Origin: Bradyrhizobium sp. YR681
GTDB lineage: Bacteria > Pseudomonadota > Alphaproteobacteria > Rhizobiales > Xanthobacteraceae
Direction of reading: 5' to 3'
Assembly: GCF_000282615.1 (NCBI RefSeq)
Contig: NZ_AKIY01000196.1
Location: forward strand, 1 to 56,860
Length of the DNA: 56,860 nucleotides
Below are positions 9,162 through 20,482 of this stretch, one piece after another; position 1 is the stretch's first letter, and every line of letters starts with the position of its first letter. The notes under the pieces were generated by a model, which made no database searches, was not told the origin of the DNA, and worked only from the letters and a program-made list of their open reading frames with translations. Both the position numbers and the translations under genes were made by a program.

Positions 9162-10592
9162 ATGATTGGGCGTGCCGCCAGAGCTGGTCGCGTGATGACG
9201 CGGCGTCGATCGGGCGTGGGTCCTGTGCTTGCGACATGGACCACGCTGGCGCTGTGTTGCGCCCTGCCTTCGGCCGCGTCGGCCGAGGCCCTGCCGGAGG
9301 CATTGGCGAAAGCCTACCAGACCAACCCGCAGCTCAATGCCGAGCGCGCGCGGCAGCGCGCCACCGACGAGAACGTGCCTCAGGCGCTGGCCGGCTACCG
9401 GCCGCAGATCGTGGCGAGCCTCAGCGCCGGCCTGCAATCGGTGCGCAACCTTTTGCCCGACAACACCATCCAGACCGCCAATCTGAAGCCGTGGGTGATC
9501 GGCGTCACCGTGACGCAGACCCTGTTCAACGGCTTCCGGACCGCCAACAACGTCCGCGCCGCCGAGCTCCAGGTGCAGTCGGGCCGCGAGGCGCTGCGCA
9601 ATGTCGGCCAGGGCGTGCTGCTCGACGCCGTTACCGCCTACACCAATGTGCTTGCCAACCAGTCGCTGGTCGAGGCGCAGCGTTCCAACGTCGCCTTCCT
9701 GCGCGAGACGCTGTCCGTCACCCAGCGCCGCCTCAACGCCGGCGATGTCACGCCGACCGACAGTGCCCAGGCCGAAGCGCGTCTCAATCGCGGGCTCTCC
9801 GATCTCAACGCCGCCGAAGTCGCGCTCGCGATCAGCCAGGCGACCTATGCGCAAGTGATCGGCAATTCGCCGTCGCAGCTCCGGCCCGCCGAAGTGGTCG
9901 ACCGCTATCTGCCCAGGAGCCGCGAGGATGCGCTGACGATGGCGATCCGTCAGCACCCGGCGGTGATGGCCGCCGGCTTCGACGTCGACGTCGCCTCCAC
10001 CAACATCCGCGTCGCCGAGGGTGCGCTGCTGCCGAGCGCCACCATCCAGGGCAGCGCCAGCAAGAGCCGCAACAACGACCCGACGCTCGGCACCTTCGCC
10101 GAGGACCAGGCCTCGATCGTCGGCAATGTCACCGTGCCGATCTACGACGGCGGCCAGGCCGCCGCGCAGACCCGGCAGGCCAAGGAAATCACCGCACAGA
10201 GCCGGCTCGTGCTCGACCAGGTGCGCAACCAGGCGCGCACGGCCGCGGTCAGCGCCTGGGTCGCCAATGAAGGCGCCAAGATCGCGGTCTCGGCTTCGGA
10301 GTCCGAGGTGAAGGCGGCAACGGTCGCGCTGCAGGGCGTGCAGCGCGAGGCCGCCGGCGGACAGCGCACGACGGTCGACGTGCTGAACTCGCAGGCCGAT
10401 CTGATCCAGGCCAAGGCCCGCCTGATCGGCGCGCTGCGCGACCGCGTCATCGCCTCCTACACATTGCTCAGCGCCGTCGGCCATCTCGACGTCAAGACCC
10501 TGAGCCTGAATACGCCGGACTATCTGCCCGAGGTGCACTACCAGCAGGTCCGCGACGCCTGGCACGGCCTGCGCACGCCGTCGGGGCAGTGA
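9162..10592 (+). CDS. TolC-family outer-membrane channel protein
   Basis: An outer-membrane efflux protein (476 residues from the ATG at 9162) that would form the trimeric exit duct for type I secretion or RND pumps. A signal peptide (VLATWTTLALCCALPSAASA) precedes the mature domain. Two repeated OEP halves follow the TolC pattern: early ALAKAYQTNPQLNAERA and GYRPQIVASLSAG, then a second copy of the beta-strand motif in GNVTVPIYDGGQAAAQTRQA. The ATG at 9195 is an alternative start giving a shorter leader. It is not next to its own pump. The heavy-metal RND pair at 13-17 kb lacks an outer-membrane factor and might use it. Confidence 0.88.
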   Translation: MIGRAARAGRVMTRRRSGVGPVLATWTTLALCCALPSAASAEALPEALAKAYQTNPQLNAERARQRATDENVPQALAGYRPQIVASLSAGLQSVRNLLPDNTIQTANLKPWVIGVTVTQTLFNGFRTANNVRAAELQVQSGREALRNVGQGVLLDAVTAYTNVLANQSLVEAQRSNVAFLRETLSVTQRRLNAGDVTPTDSAQAEARLNRGLSDLNAAEVALAISQATYAQVIGNSPSQLRPAEVVDRYLPRSREDALTMAIRQHPAVMAAGFDVDVASTNIRVAEGALLPSATIQGSASKSRNNDPTLGTFAEDQASIVGNVTVPIYDGGQAAAQTRQAKEITAQSRLVLDQVRNQARTAAVSAWVANEGAKIAVSASESEVKAATVALQGVQREAAGGQRTTVDVLNSQADLIQAKARLIGALRDRVIASYTLLSAVGHLDVKTLSLNTPDYLPEVHYQQVRDAWHGLRTPSGQ

Positions 10593-10617
10593 TTTCAAAT
10601 CTATTGGCGTGGTGCCG

Positions 10618-11175
10618 ATGAAAAGCCGCCGCATCCATCTGATGGGAGCTTCGGGCTCCGGCGTGACGACGCTCGGCCGCGCGCTTGCGGGCCGGCTTGC
10701 GCTACCGCATCACGACAGCGACGATTATTTCTGGCTGCCGACGGCGCCGCCCTACCAGACGACGCGTCCTGCCGCCGAGCGTCTGCGCCTGATGCGCGAA
10801 ATGTTCCTGCCGCGTCTGGATTGGGTGCTGAGCGGGACCGTCACCGGCTGGGGCGACGAGCTCATCCCGTTCTTCGATCTCGTCGTCTTCGTGTCGACAC
10901 CGAGCGAGCTTCGCTTGCTGCGGTTGCGTGCGCGCGAAGCTGCTCATTTCGGTACCGATGCTGTCGCGCTCGGGGGCTGGCGTCACGAGGAGACGGAGTC
11001 GTTCGTCGACTGGGCTTCGCACTACGAAGCCGGCGATCGCGACGGGCGCAATCGCGCAAAAGATGAGGCGTGGCTCGCGGGCCTGCCCTGTCCGGTGGTG
11101 CGCGTCGACGGCTCACGCCCGCTTGCGGAGCTTGTCGAGCAGCTATGCAGCGAAGCGGAGCGGTTGCCGGGCTGA
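10618..11175 (+). CDS. P-loop nucleoside/adenylate kinase-like protein
   Basis: A 185-residue P-loop NTPase. The Walker A loop is GASGSGVTT (residues 10-18), followed by the acidic motif HHDSDDYFW and the hydrophobic strand FFDLVVFVSTP with an LLRLRARE lid-like segment. This layout is that of topology-modulation/adenylate-kinase-like proteins of unknown substrate. The ATG at 10618 is preferred to the GTG at 10609 because the beta-strand begins right after it. It follows the TolC gene by 25 bases on the same strand, but no functional link is evident. Confidence 0.7.
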   Translation: MKSRRIHLMGASGSGVTTLGRALAGRLALPHHDSDDYFWLPTAPPYQTTRPAAERLRLMREMFLPRLDWVLSGTVTGWGDELIPFFDLVVFVSTPSELRLLRLRAREAAHFGTDAVALGGWRHEETESFVDWASHYEAGDRDGRNRAKDEAWLAGLPCPVVRVDGSRPLAELVEQLCSEAERLPG

Positions 11176-11227
11176 TGTGATACTCTCGCGGCACCACTGC
11201 CGAACAATAACATCAGGGGGAGAAACC

Positions 11228-12190
11228 ATGCTCGATCGACGCAGCGTTCTGCTTGCCTCTCTTGCCGCCGGAGTAGCCATGACCAGCAAAGCCCACGCCC
11301 GCGCGGCGCAGCCCGCGACGCCGGTGAATTTCGACGTCCCGGCGCATGCCTGCGACTGCCACACCCACATCCATGGCGACGTCGAAAAGTTTCCGTTCTT
11401 CACCGGACGCGTCTACACGCCGGAGCCGGCGAGCCCCGAGGAAATGGCCGCGCTGCACAAGGCGCTGCATATCGAGCGCGTGGTGATCGTGACGCCGAGC
11501 GTCTACGGCACCGACAATTCCTCGACGCTGTTCGGCATGAAGGCGCGTGGCGGAACCGCACGCGGGGTTGCGGTGATCGACGACAAGACGACCGAGGCCC
11601 AGCTCGATACGATGCAGGCGGACGGCTTCCGCGGCATGCGCCTCAATCTCGCGACCGGCGGCGTCAACGATCCCAATGTCGGCCGGTCGCGCTTCACCGC
11701 CGCGGTCGAGCGCATGAAGGCGCGCCGTTGGCACGTCCAGCTCTACACCACGCTGGCCATGATCTCGGCCATCAAGGACCTCGTCGAGAGCGCGCCGGTG
11801 CCCGTGGTATTCGACCATTTCGGCGGGCTCGAAGCACCGCTAGGTCTGGAGCAACCCGGCTTCTCCGATCTCGTCGCGCTGGTGAAGTCCGGCAAGGCCT
11901 ATGTGAAGATCTCCGGCGCCTACCGTTCGTCGAAGCTCGCGCCCGACTACCAGGACATGGTGCCCTACGCGCGCGCGCTGATCGCGGCCAATCCCGATCG
12001 CATCGTCTGGGGAACCGACTGGCCGCATCCGGATTCGAGCCGCGTCGAAGGACGCAAAGCCACCGACATCGCGCCGCTCTACCAGATCGACGACGGCGCC
12101 TTGCTCAACCAGCTTCCGGTGTGGGCACCGGATGCAGATGTGCGCAAGAAGATCCTGGTCGACAATCCGGCGCAACTCTACGGCTTCTGA
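11228..12190 (+). CDS. Exported TIM-barrel amidohydrolase (amidohydrolase 2 family)
   Basis: A 320-residue metal-dependent hydrolase of the 2-pyrone-4,6-dicarboxylate lactonase-like group. The leader MLDRRSVLLASLAAGVAM has a twin-arginine pair and a hydrophobic core ending KAHARA, so export is likely, which is unusual for this mostly cytosolic family. The metal-site motif HTHIHGD and the late IVWGTDWPHPD, with the conserved Asp, are present. The ATG at 11228 follows AGGGGGAGAAACC. The real substrate (lactone, amide or decarboxylation) cannot be told from sequence. It is a single transcription unit. Confidence 0.75.
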   Translation: MLDRRSVLLASLAAGVAMTSKAHARAAQPATPVNFDVPAHACDCHTHIHGDVEKFPFFTGRVYTPEPASPEEMAALHKALHIERVVIVTPSVYGTDNSSTLFGMKARGGTARGVAVIDDKTTEAQLDTMQADGFRGMRLNLATGGVNDPNVGRSRFTAAVERMKARRWHVQLYTTLAMISAIKDLVESAPVPVVFDHFGGLEAPLGLEQPGFSDLVALVKSGKAYVKISGAYRSSKLAPDYQDMVPYARALIAANPDRIVWGTDWPHPDSSRVEGRKATDIAPLYQIDDGALLNQLPVWAPDADVRKKILVDNPAQLYGF

Positions 12191-12391
12191 GTCGCGACAC
12201 GCGCAATTAGGTTCAACAAAATGCGACGCAGTTCCATGTCGAGTCGTGGAACTGTTGTCGCAAGAGCACAACCTCCCTGGACTCACACGAACGTGTTTGA
12301 GTTTGCTTTCGCCTTTCAGCCGTACGGTTGAGGCGACGATTCATTTTCACCGGTACGCACGCACACAGATTTCATCTGTTCGTGCGGTCGC

Positions 12392-13021
12392 ATGCCTTTA
12401 TCACATTATCTCGCCGCGCTTTTTTCCGGCGTGGGAATTGGTTTCACCGTCGCCGCCCCGATCGGGCCCATGGGCATGCTGTGCATCCAGCGCACATTGG
12501 CGTCGGGCATCGCCACCGGCCTCGCGACGGGCTTTGGTGCCGCGACCGTGCATCTCGCCTACAGCGCCTTCGCGGTCCTGGGACTCGGTGCACTTGCGCA
12601 GCCCTGGGTCGAGGCGAATGCTGCGGTCTTCGGCATCGTGTCGGCTCTGACGCTGCTGTGGTTCGCGATGCGGACGCATCGCGGTTCCATCGCGCTTCAG
12701 GCGACGGACGAGATCGACAAAGTGCGCCTTGCCCGCGCCTATCTCAGCGCCATCGCGCTTGGCTTCACCAATCCGCTCACGGTCATCCTGTTTCTGGCAG
12801 CCCTGCACGCATTCTCGACGCAGTCAGCGGCGGCACCGCTCATCGCAGGGGTCTTCGTGGGCTCTGCAGTCTGGTGGATGGTGCTCAGCACAATCGTCGC
12901 AACCGCGCGGTCACGGTTGACGCCGCGGATGTTGTCGCTGAGCAGCCGGTTTGCGAGTCTGATGCTGCTCGGGCTCGGCACCATGATGCTGGTGCGGATC
13001 GCGCAGCGGATGTTCAGCTAA
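12392..13021 (+). CDS. LysE/RhtB-family translocator
   Basis: A 209-residue inner-membrane exporter of amino acids or similar small metabolites. The N-terminal family mark FTVAAPIGPMGMLCIQRTL lies in the first hairpin, with about six membrane helices over the length. GFTNPLTVILFLAAL carries the second conserved NP motif. The product ends six bases before the convergent RND pump gene, without a visible terminator. The 200-base gap upstream holds no other gene. The exported substrate is not predictable. Confidence 0.88.
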   Translation: MPLSHYLAALFSGVGIGFTVAAPIGPMGMLCIQRTLASGIATGLATGFGAATVHLAYSAFAVLGLGALAQPWVEANAAVFGIVSALTLLWFAMRTHRGSIALQATDEIDKVRLARAYLSAIALGFTNPLTVILFLAALHAFSTQSAAAPLIAGVFVGSAVWWMVLSTIVATARSRLTPRMLSLSSRFASLMLLGLGTMMLVRIAQRMFS

Positions 13022-13027
13022 CCCTCG

Positions 13028-16144
<3,117 letters not shown>

Positions 16145-16184
16145 TCAGCTCTTCAGTCTGTCTTCAGTTTTTTTGGGTCGTCGA

Positions 16185-17429
16185 TCAGCTGCCGGACGCC
16201 GCGCGGTCGATGAACAGGCTGCCCTTGACGACGATCTGTTCACCGGGCTTCAGATTGCTGGTGACCTCGACGAGGTTGCCATTGATGAGCCCGATCTTGA
16301 TCTCGCGCAGCTCGACCGACTTGTCCTCGCGCGCGACCCAGAGACGGACCTTGTCGGCCTCGTAGATCAAAGCCTGTTTCGGCACGGCCGGCGCGGCGCG
16401 GTCGCCGGCCGAATAGATCGTGACGTTGGCGAACATTTCCGGCTTGAGCAGGCCGTCCTTGTTGTCGATCGTGGCGCGGACCAGCAGGCGACGGGTGCTC
16501 GGGTCGATCGCGGCGGCGACGTAATTGATCTTGGCAGTCAACGGGCGGCCCGGCAGCGCCATCACGTTGACGCTGATGTCCTGACCGATGCAGACGGCGG
16601 CCGCATCGCTCTCGCGCACGAAGGCGGTGAGCCAGACCGTGGAGAGATCGCCAACCACGAAGACCGGATCGCTGGCGCCGGAACTGACGTACTGGCCGGG
16701 GCCGATCTTGCGCTGCACGACAGTGCCCGATATCGGCGAGTTGATCGTGACCTCGCGATCGATGACGCCCTTGTCCTGGAACACCTTGACGGTCTCGTCG
16801 GTGAAGCCGAGGATGCGCAGCTTGTTGCGCGCCGCCTCCAGCGCCGTCACCGAGGAGCGCATGTCGTTCTGCGCCTGGACCTGGGTTGCTTCCGCCTGCT
16901 GATAGTCCTTCAGCGGAATGGCGTGGCCCTCGTAGAGATCCTTGGCGCGCTTGAACTGGATATCGGCGAGATCGATCGCCGACTTCGCCTTGTTCTGCGA
17001 GGTCATCGCCGCGATGAAATCGTTCTGGGCCTGCACTGTATCGGCGGCCTCGATTGTGAACAGCGGTTGGCCTTGCTTCAGCATCTCGCCGGGCTTGGCG
17101 AGCAGCTTGGTGACGCGGCCCGCATAGGGCGAGAACACCGGCGTCGAACGGTCCTCGTCGACCGCGACCTTGCCTTCGGTGACGTATTCGGCCCGGAAGG
17201 TCTTGGCCTTGACCGGCTCGATCGTCAGCGTCGCCCATTCCGACGGCGTCGGCGTGAAATTCTGCGCATTCCTGCGCGACTGGCTGGAGACTTCGGAGTG
17301 GCTCTTGTCCTTGGTCCCCGCATAGAGGAAGCCGTAGGCCCCGGCGCCGGCGAATGCCAGTAAAACTACGGAGGTGATCATCCGTTGTTTTGTAAACACC
17401 TGCAATCGCTTGGTATTTTCAACTACCAT
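16185..17429 (-). CDS. RND periplasmic adaptor subunit (CusB/CzcB-like)
   Basis: A 414-residue membrane-fusion protein that bridges the RND permease and the outer-membrane duct. An N-terminal anchor (MITSVVLLAFAGAGAYGFLY, about residues 18-37) is followed by half of a lipoyl-like domain (VFSPYAGRVTKLLAKPGEML), a helical hairpin, the second lipoyl half (NSPISGTVVQRKIGPGQYV) and beta-barrel domains. It is upstream of the pump gene in the same operon. No Cys/His-rich metal-sensing tail is visible. The substrate follows that of the pump. Confidence 0.87.
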   Translation of the reverse strand: MVVENTKRLQVFTKQRMITSVVLLAFAGAGAYGFLYAGTKDKSHSEVSSQSRRNAQNFTPTPSEWATLTIEPVKAKTFRAEYVTEGKVAVDEDRSTPVFSPYAGRVTKLLAKPGEMLKQGQPLFTIEAADTVQAQNDFIAAMTSQNKAKSAIDLADIQFKRAKDLYEGHAIPLKDYQQAEATQVQAQNDMRSSVTALEAARNKLRILGFTDETVKVFQDKGVIDREVTINSPISGTVVQRKIGPGQYVSSGASDPVFVVGDLSTVWLTAFVRESDAAAVCIGQDISVNVMALPGRPLTAKINYVAAAIDPSTRRLLVRATIDNKDGLLKPEMFANVTIYSAGDRAAPAVPKQALIYEADKVRLWVAREDKSVELREIKIGLINGNLVEVTSNLKPGEQIVVKGSLFIDRAASGS

Positions 17430-17580
17430 GGGGCCCGGTCGTATCTGCGACGATCTCGGCAGACGCCTGCCTTATCGGTCGCGCTAATAGTGCCGAATTG
17501 AGATTTCAAACAACCTAAAAAACGCTTCGCACCTTTCGAACTGCGTTAAAATTTTGCGACGCGTCAGCTTCACGTCAGTT

Positions 17581-18975
17581 TCAAGCCGGCCACGTCGCAG
17601 GATGACTGCCGAGCGGCATCGCCGGACGGCTCCATTGCGCCGGCGTCTTCGACAGCAGCGCCGAATGCTGCACCGCCTTCAGCGTGCCGAAGCCAGATGG
17701 CATGCTCTCGATGAATGCAGCATGTACGGCTTCGCCCGTAAGATCCGGGGTGTTCAATCCGCCATCGAGCCGGCCGAGATTCCAAAGCCAGCGTCCGGTC
17801 TGGGCCAGCGACACGCGCACGTGCCAGCTGCCGCCTTGGCTGGCCTGGCGCGCCTTGGCCATCATCGCGCCGAACGCCATCAGATAGCCGGTCGCGTGAT
17901 CGAGTATCTGCGCCGGCAATTCCTTCGGGTCATCGATGCCGGCGGCCTTGCCTTCCGCATCGTTGAAGCCGGTGGTGGTCTGCACCAGCGAATCGAAGCC
18001 GCGCCGCCCGGCCCATGGGCCCGTATGGCCGTAGGCCGACAGCGTCACATAGACGATGCCGGGATTGATCTTCGCGGCCTCTTCGGGCGCAAGGCCGAGC
18101 GCGGCGAGCGCACGCGGGCGATAGCCTTGCGAGAAGATGTCGGCGTCCTTCAGAAGCGCGCGCATCTGCGCCTTGCCCGCCTCGCTCTTCAGCTCGATGA
18201 AGGTGGTGAGCTTGCCGCGGCCGGTATCGATGGTGAGCCAGGGAATGGCGGGCAGATCGGGCCCCGACACCAGCAGCACGTCCGCACCGTGCGCGGCAAG
18301 CGTGCGGCCGGCAACGGGGCCCGCGATGACGCGCGAGAGATCGAGCACGCGCAGGCCTGCGAGTGGGCGATCGCCTTCGGGCCAGGGCTTTGGCGGAGCT
18401 TCGCCGATCTTCTCGATCGAGATGAGCGGCAATTGCGCGAGCGCATGCGCCTGCGGCAGCGCCGACCATTCGTCGCTGGAGCGCATCAAGGCAACGACGC
18501 CGCCCGCGGCATAGGTCGCGGTTTCAAAATCCTCGCCTTTCCACTGCATCAGCGCGGCCTGCACTTTTTCGCGCTCCGGCTCGCAAGCCAGCACCTTGCA
18601 GACGGCATCGCGATGATGCGGGAAATTGGTGTGGCAGCGGACGAAGCGGCCATCGCCTGTCCTGTAGACGCCGGCGATGGCGTCCCAGGCCGGTGGCGGC
18701 GGCTTGTCGTCGAGGCGCAGGTAACGCTCGGAGCGGCATTCGGCGACGGCATGGCGCATGTCGACGGTGACGTCCTGCACCTGCCCGCTGCGCAGTCGCC
18801 AGATCTCGGCGGCGGCCAGGCCGGCCGCGGCAATCGTCGTTTGGCCAGCGACAGCGACGCGGAACGAGGACGGGATCTGCGGCTCTTCGCCGGTCAGCCG
18901 TACACGCGCGAGTGCGGCAGCATCGCCGCCGGCGGAGGTCCAGATGTCGCTGAGAATGCCGGCGGGGCTTTGCAT
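17581..18975 (-). CDS. CaiB/BaiF-type family III CoA-transferase
   Basis: A 464-residue member of the formyl-CoA/carnitine CoA-transferase family, which moves CoA between acids. Family features are PLAGLRVLDLSRVIAGPVAGRTLAAHGADV in the middle (positions about 18258-18348), followed by the GPDLP and DTGRGKLT segments. The start is the ATG at 18975 (MQSPAGIL). It is a little longer than the usual 400 residues because of an N-terminal extension of about 200 residues that resembles a degenerate second half. Substrates are unknown. No partner dehydrogenase lies next to it. Confidence 0.75.
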   Translation of the reverse strand: MQSPAGILSDIWTSAGGDAAALARVRLTGEEPQIPSSFRVAVAGQTTIAAAGLAAAEIWRLRSGQVQDVTVDMRHAVAECRSERYLRLDDKPPPPAWDAIAGVYRTGDGRFVRCHTNFPHHRDAVCKVLACEPEREKVQAALMQWKGEDFETATYAAGGVVALMRSSDEWSALPQAHALAQLPLISIEKIGEAPPKPWPEGDRPLAGLRVLDLSRVIAGPVAGRTLAAHGADVLLVSGPDLPAIPWLTIDTGRGKLTTFIELKSEAGKAQMRALLKDADIFSQGYRPRALAALGLAPEEAAKINPGIVYVTLSAYGHTGPWAGRRGFDSLVQTTTGFNDAEGKAAGIDDPKELPAQILDHATGYLMAFGAMMAKARQASQGGSWHVRVSLAQTGRWLWNLGRLDGGLNTPDLTGEAVHAAFIESMPSGFGTLKAVQHSALLSKTPAQWSRPAMPLGSHPATWPA

Positions 18976-19092
18976 GACCGCTTCTCTTTCTTTCAGGTTA
19001 TTGTTCGAGCATGATCTTTCGGAAAACCGCTGCGCACTTTTCCGGATCATGCTGTAGCTTTGCGAGCTTCCATCAGCACACAAAGGAACGCA

Positions 19093-19380
19093 ATGGCCGC
19101 CATCGATCCCCTCACCGCCGGCGCCGTGTTCATCGCAACGGCGGCCACCGACGCAGTCTATGTGATGTTTACGTCAGCCGTGATCGCGCGCAAGCGCGTA
19201 CCCGCGGCGAACTGGAGCGCGGTCTGGTACCTGCTCTCCTCCTACGCCGTGATCAGCTATACCGAAAACGCCTTCTATGTCGCCTTCGCCGCGATCGGCT
19301 CCTGGGCCGGCGCCTACGCCTCGCTGACCTTCCTGCACCGCCCGCCCGGCGGCCCGCCGGTGGGCGCGGCGCCGGAGTGA
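19093..19380 (+). CDS. Small membrane protein, unknown function
   Basis: A 95-residue protein with two or three hydrophobic segments (about residues 5-27, 37-54 and 58-74), starting at the ATG at 19093 after an AAAGGAACG site. I do not recognise a family; Bradyrhizobium genomes carry many such short proteins. It is rich in aromatic residues and Ser within the helices. It sits divergently from the CoA-transferase gene, 117 bases away, and ahead of a palindromic repeat. An upstream ATG at 19060 would add eleven residues of no distinct character. Confidence 0.6.
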   Translation: MAAIDPLTAGAVFIATAATDAVYVMFTSAVIARKRVPAANWSAVWYLLSSYAVISYTENAFYVAFAAIGSWAGAYASLTFLHRPPGGPPVGAAPE

Positions 19381-19403
19381 GGGCGGCCAGCCTCTCTCCT
19401 CAC

Positions 19404-19488
19404 CGTCATTGCGAGCGCAGCGAAGCAATCCAGAATCGTCCGCAGACGCAGCCTGGATTGCTTCGTCGCTTTGCTCCTCGCAATGACG
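19404..19488. repeat. Palindromic REP-like element (GTCATTGCGAG type)
   Basis: An 85-base hairpin element in the gap between the small membrane protein and the SDR gene. The outer arms CGTCATTGCGAG / CTCGCAATGACG and inner arms CGAAGCAATCCAG / CTGGATTGCTTCG are complementary. A second, better preserved copy is at 37670-37749, so this is a dispersed family, of the kind common in Bradyrhizobium intergenic DNA. Confidence 0.85.
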
Positions 19489-19559
19489 ATGGTGAGGCTT
19501 CTGCGTCTCACTTGAAGCGGCTACACTCCCTGCCACCAACAAAAAAGGAAAACCAAACA

Positions 19560-20330
19560 ATGGATCTCGGTCTCAAAGGAAAGAACGCCATCGTCCTCGG
19601 CGGTACGCGCGGCATCGGGCGGGCGATTGCGGCGACGCTGGCTGGCGAAGGCGCCAATGTCGCGGTGTGCGCACGCAACGCCGAACAGGTCGCGGCCACC
19701 GTCACCGAGCTGAAGGCGAGCGGAATCCGCGCCACCGGCAGCCCGGTCGACGTCACCGACGGCGCGGCGCTGAAGGCGTGGGTCGAGACTGCCGCAAAAG
19801 AGCTCGGCGGCATCGACATGCTGTTCTCCAACGCCGGCGCGATGGCGCAAGGCCATGACGCCGCTTCGTGGGAGCAGAATTTCCGGCTCGACGTGCTCGG
19901 CGCCGTGCATGCATTCGACGCCGCGCGGCCGTTCCTGGAGGCCAGCGGCGAGGCACGCGGCGACGCCGCCTTCGTCATCATCGCCTCGATTTCGGCGGCG
20001 CAGGCCGATCTCGCCAGCTCCTACGGCCCGATCAAGGCCGCGCTGATCCACATGGCCAAGGGACTGGCGCGGCAATACGCCAAGAAAAAGATCCGCGTCA
20101 ACGTGGTCTCACCCGGCACCGTCTATTTCAAGGGCGGCGTCTGGGAGATGATCGAGCAGAACATGCCCGAGCGCTACAAGGACGCGATGAAGCGCAACCC
20201 GACGGGACGTATGGCCACGCCGCAGGAGATCGCGAGCGCGGCGGTGTTTCTGGCGAGCCCGGTGTCGGGATTTACGACGGGATCGAATCTTGTCGTGGAC
20301 GGGGCGATCTCGAACCGGGTGAATTTTTGA
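19560..20330 (+). CDS. SDR family oxidoreductase
   Basis: A 256-residue short-chain dehydrogenase/reductase using NAD(P). The Rossmann motif is GGTRGIG, the structural NAG is seen as SNAGAM, and the catalytic Ser and Tyr-x3-Lys are in IASISAAQ and SSYGPIKAAL. It is of the 3-oxoacyl-ACP-reductase-like classical type. The ATG at 19560 is chosen because the first strand starts a few residues later. The substrate is unknown; the flanks are palindromic repeats, so it is probably its own transcription unit. Confidence 0.85.
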   Translation: MDLGLKGKNAIVLGGTRGIGRAIAATLAGEGANVAVCARNAEQVAATVTELKASGIRATGSPVDVTDGAALKAWVETAAKELGGIDMLFSNAGAMAQGHDAASWEQNFRLDVLGAVHAFDAARPFLEASGEARGDAAFVIIASISAAQADLASSYGPIKAALIHMAKGLARQYAKKKIRVNVVSPGTVYFKGGVWEMIEQNMPERYKDAMKRNPTGRMATPQEIASAAVFLASPVSGFTTGSNLVVDGAISNRVNF

Positions 20331-20359
20331 GGCGGGCGCAGCCTCGTCATGAAGAACTC

Positions 20360-20449
20360 GTAGGGTGGGCAAAGCGAAGCGTGCCCACCCTCCGTCAGTG
20401 ATCGGAAAAGAACGTGGGCACGGCGCTTGCGCGCCTTTGCCCACCCTAC
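20360..20449. repeat. Palindromic REP-like element (GTAGGGTGGGC type)
   Basis: A 90-base element with perfect 15-base outer arms, GTAGGGTGGGCAAAG and CTTTGCCCACCCTAC, and inner GTGCCCACC/GTGGGCAC arms. It lies between the convergent SDR and dnaE2 genes and could serve as a bidirectional terminator. Its sequence differs from the GTCATTGCGAG family. Confidence 0.85.
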
Positions 20450-20482
20450 AACAGCTGGGGTGTAGCAGCTCGCGCCACGCTC

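Noticed and set aside
19404..19488. A CRISPR array, suggested by repeated palindromes
   Set aside because: Only one unit at each site, no regular spacers and no cas genes.
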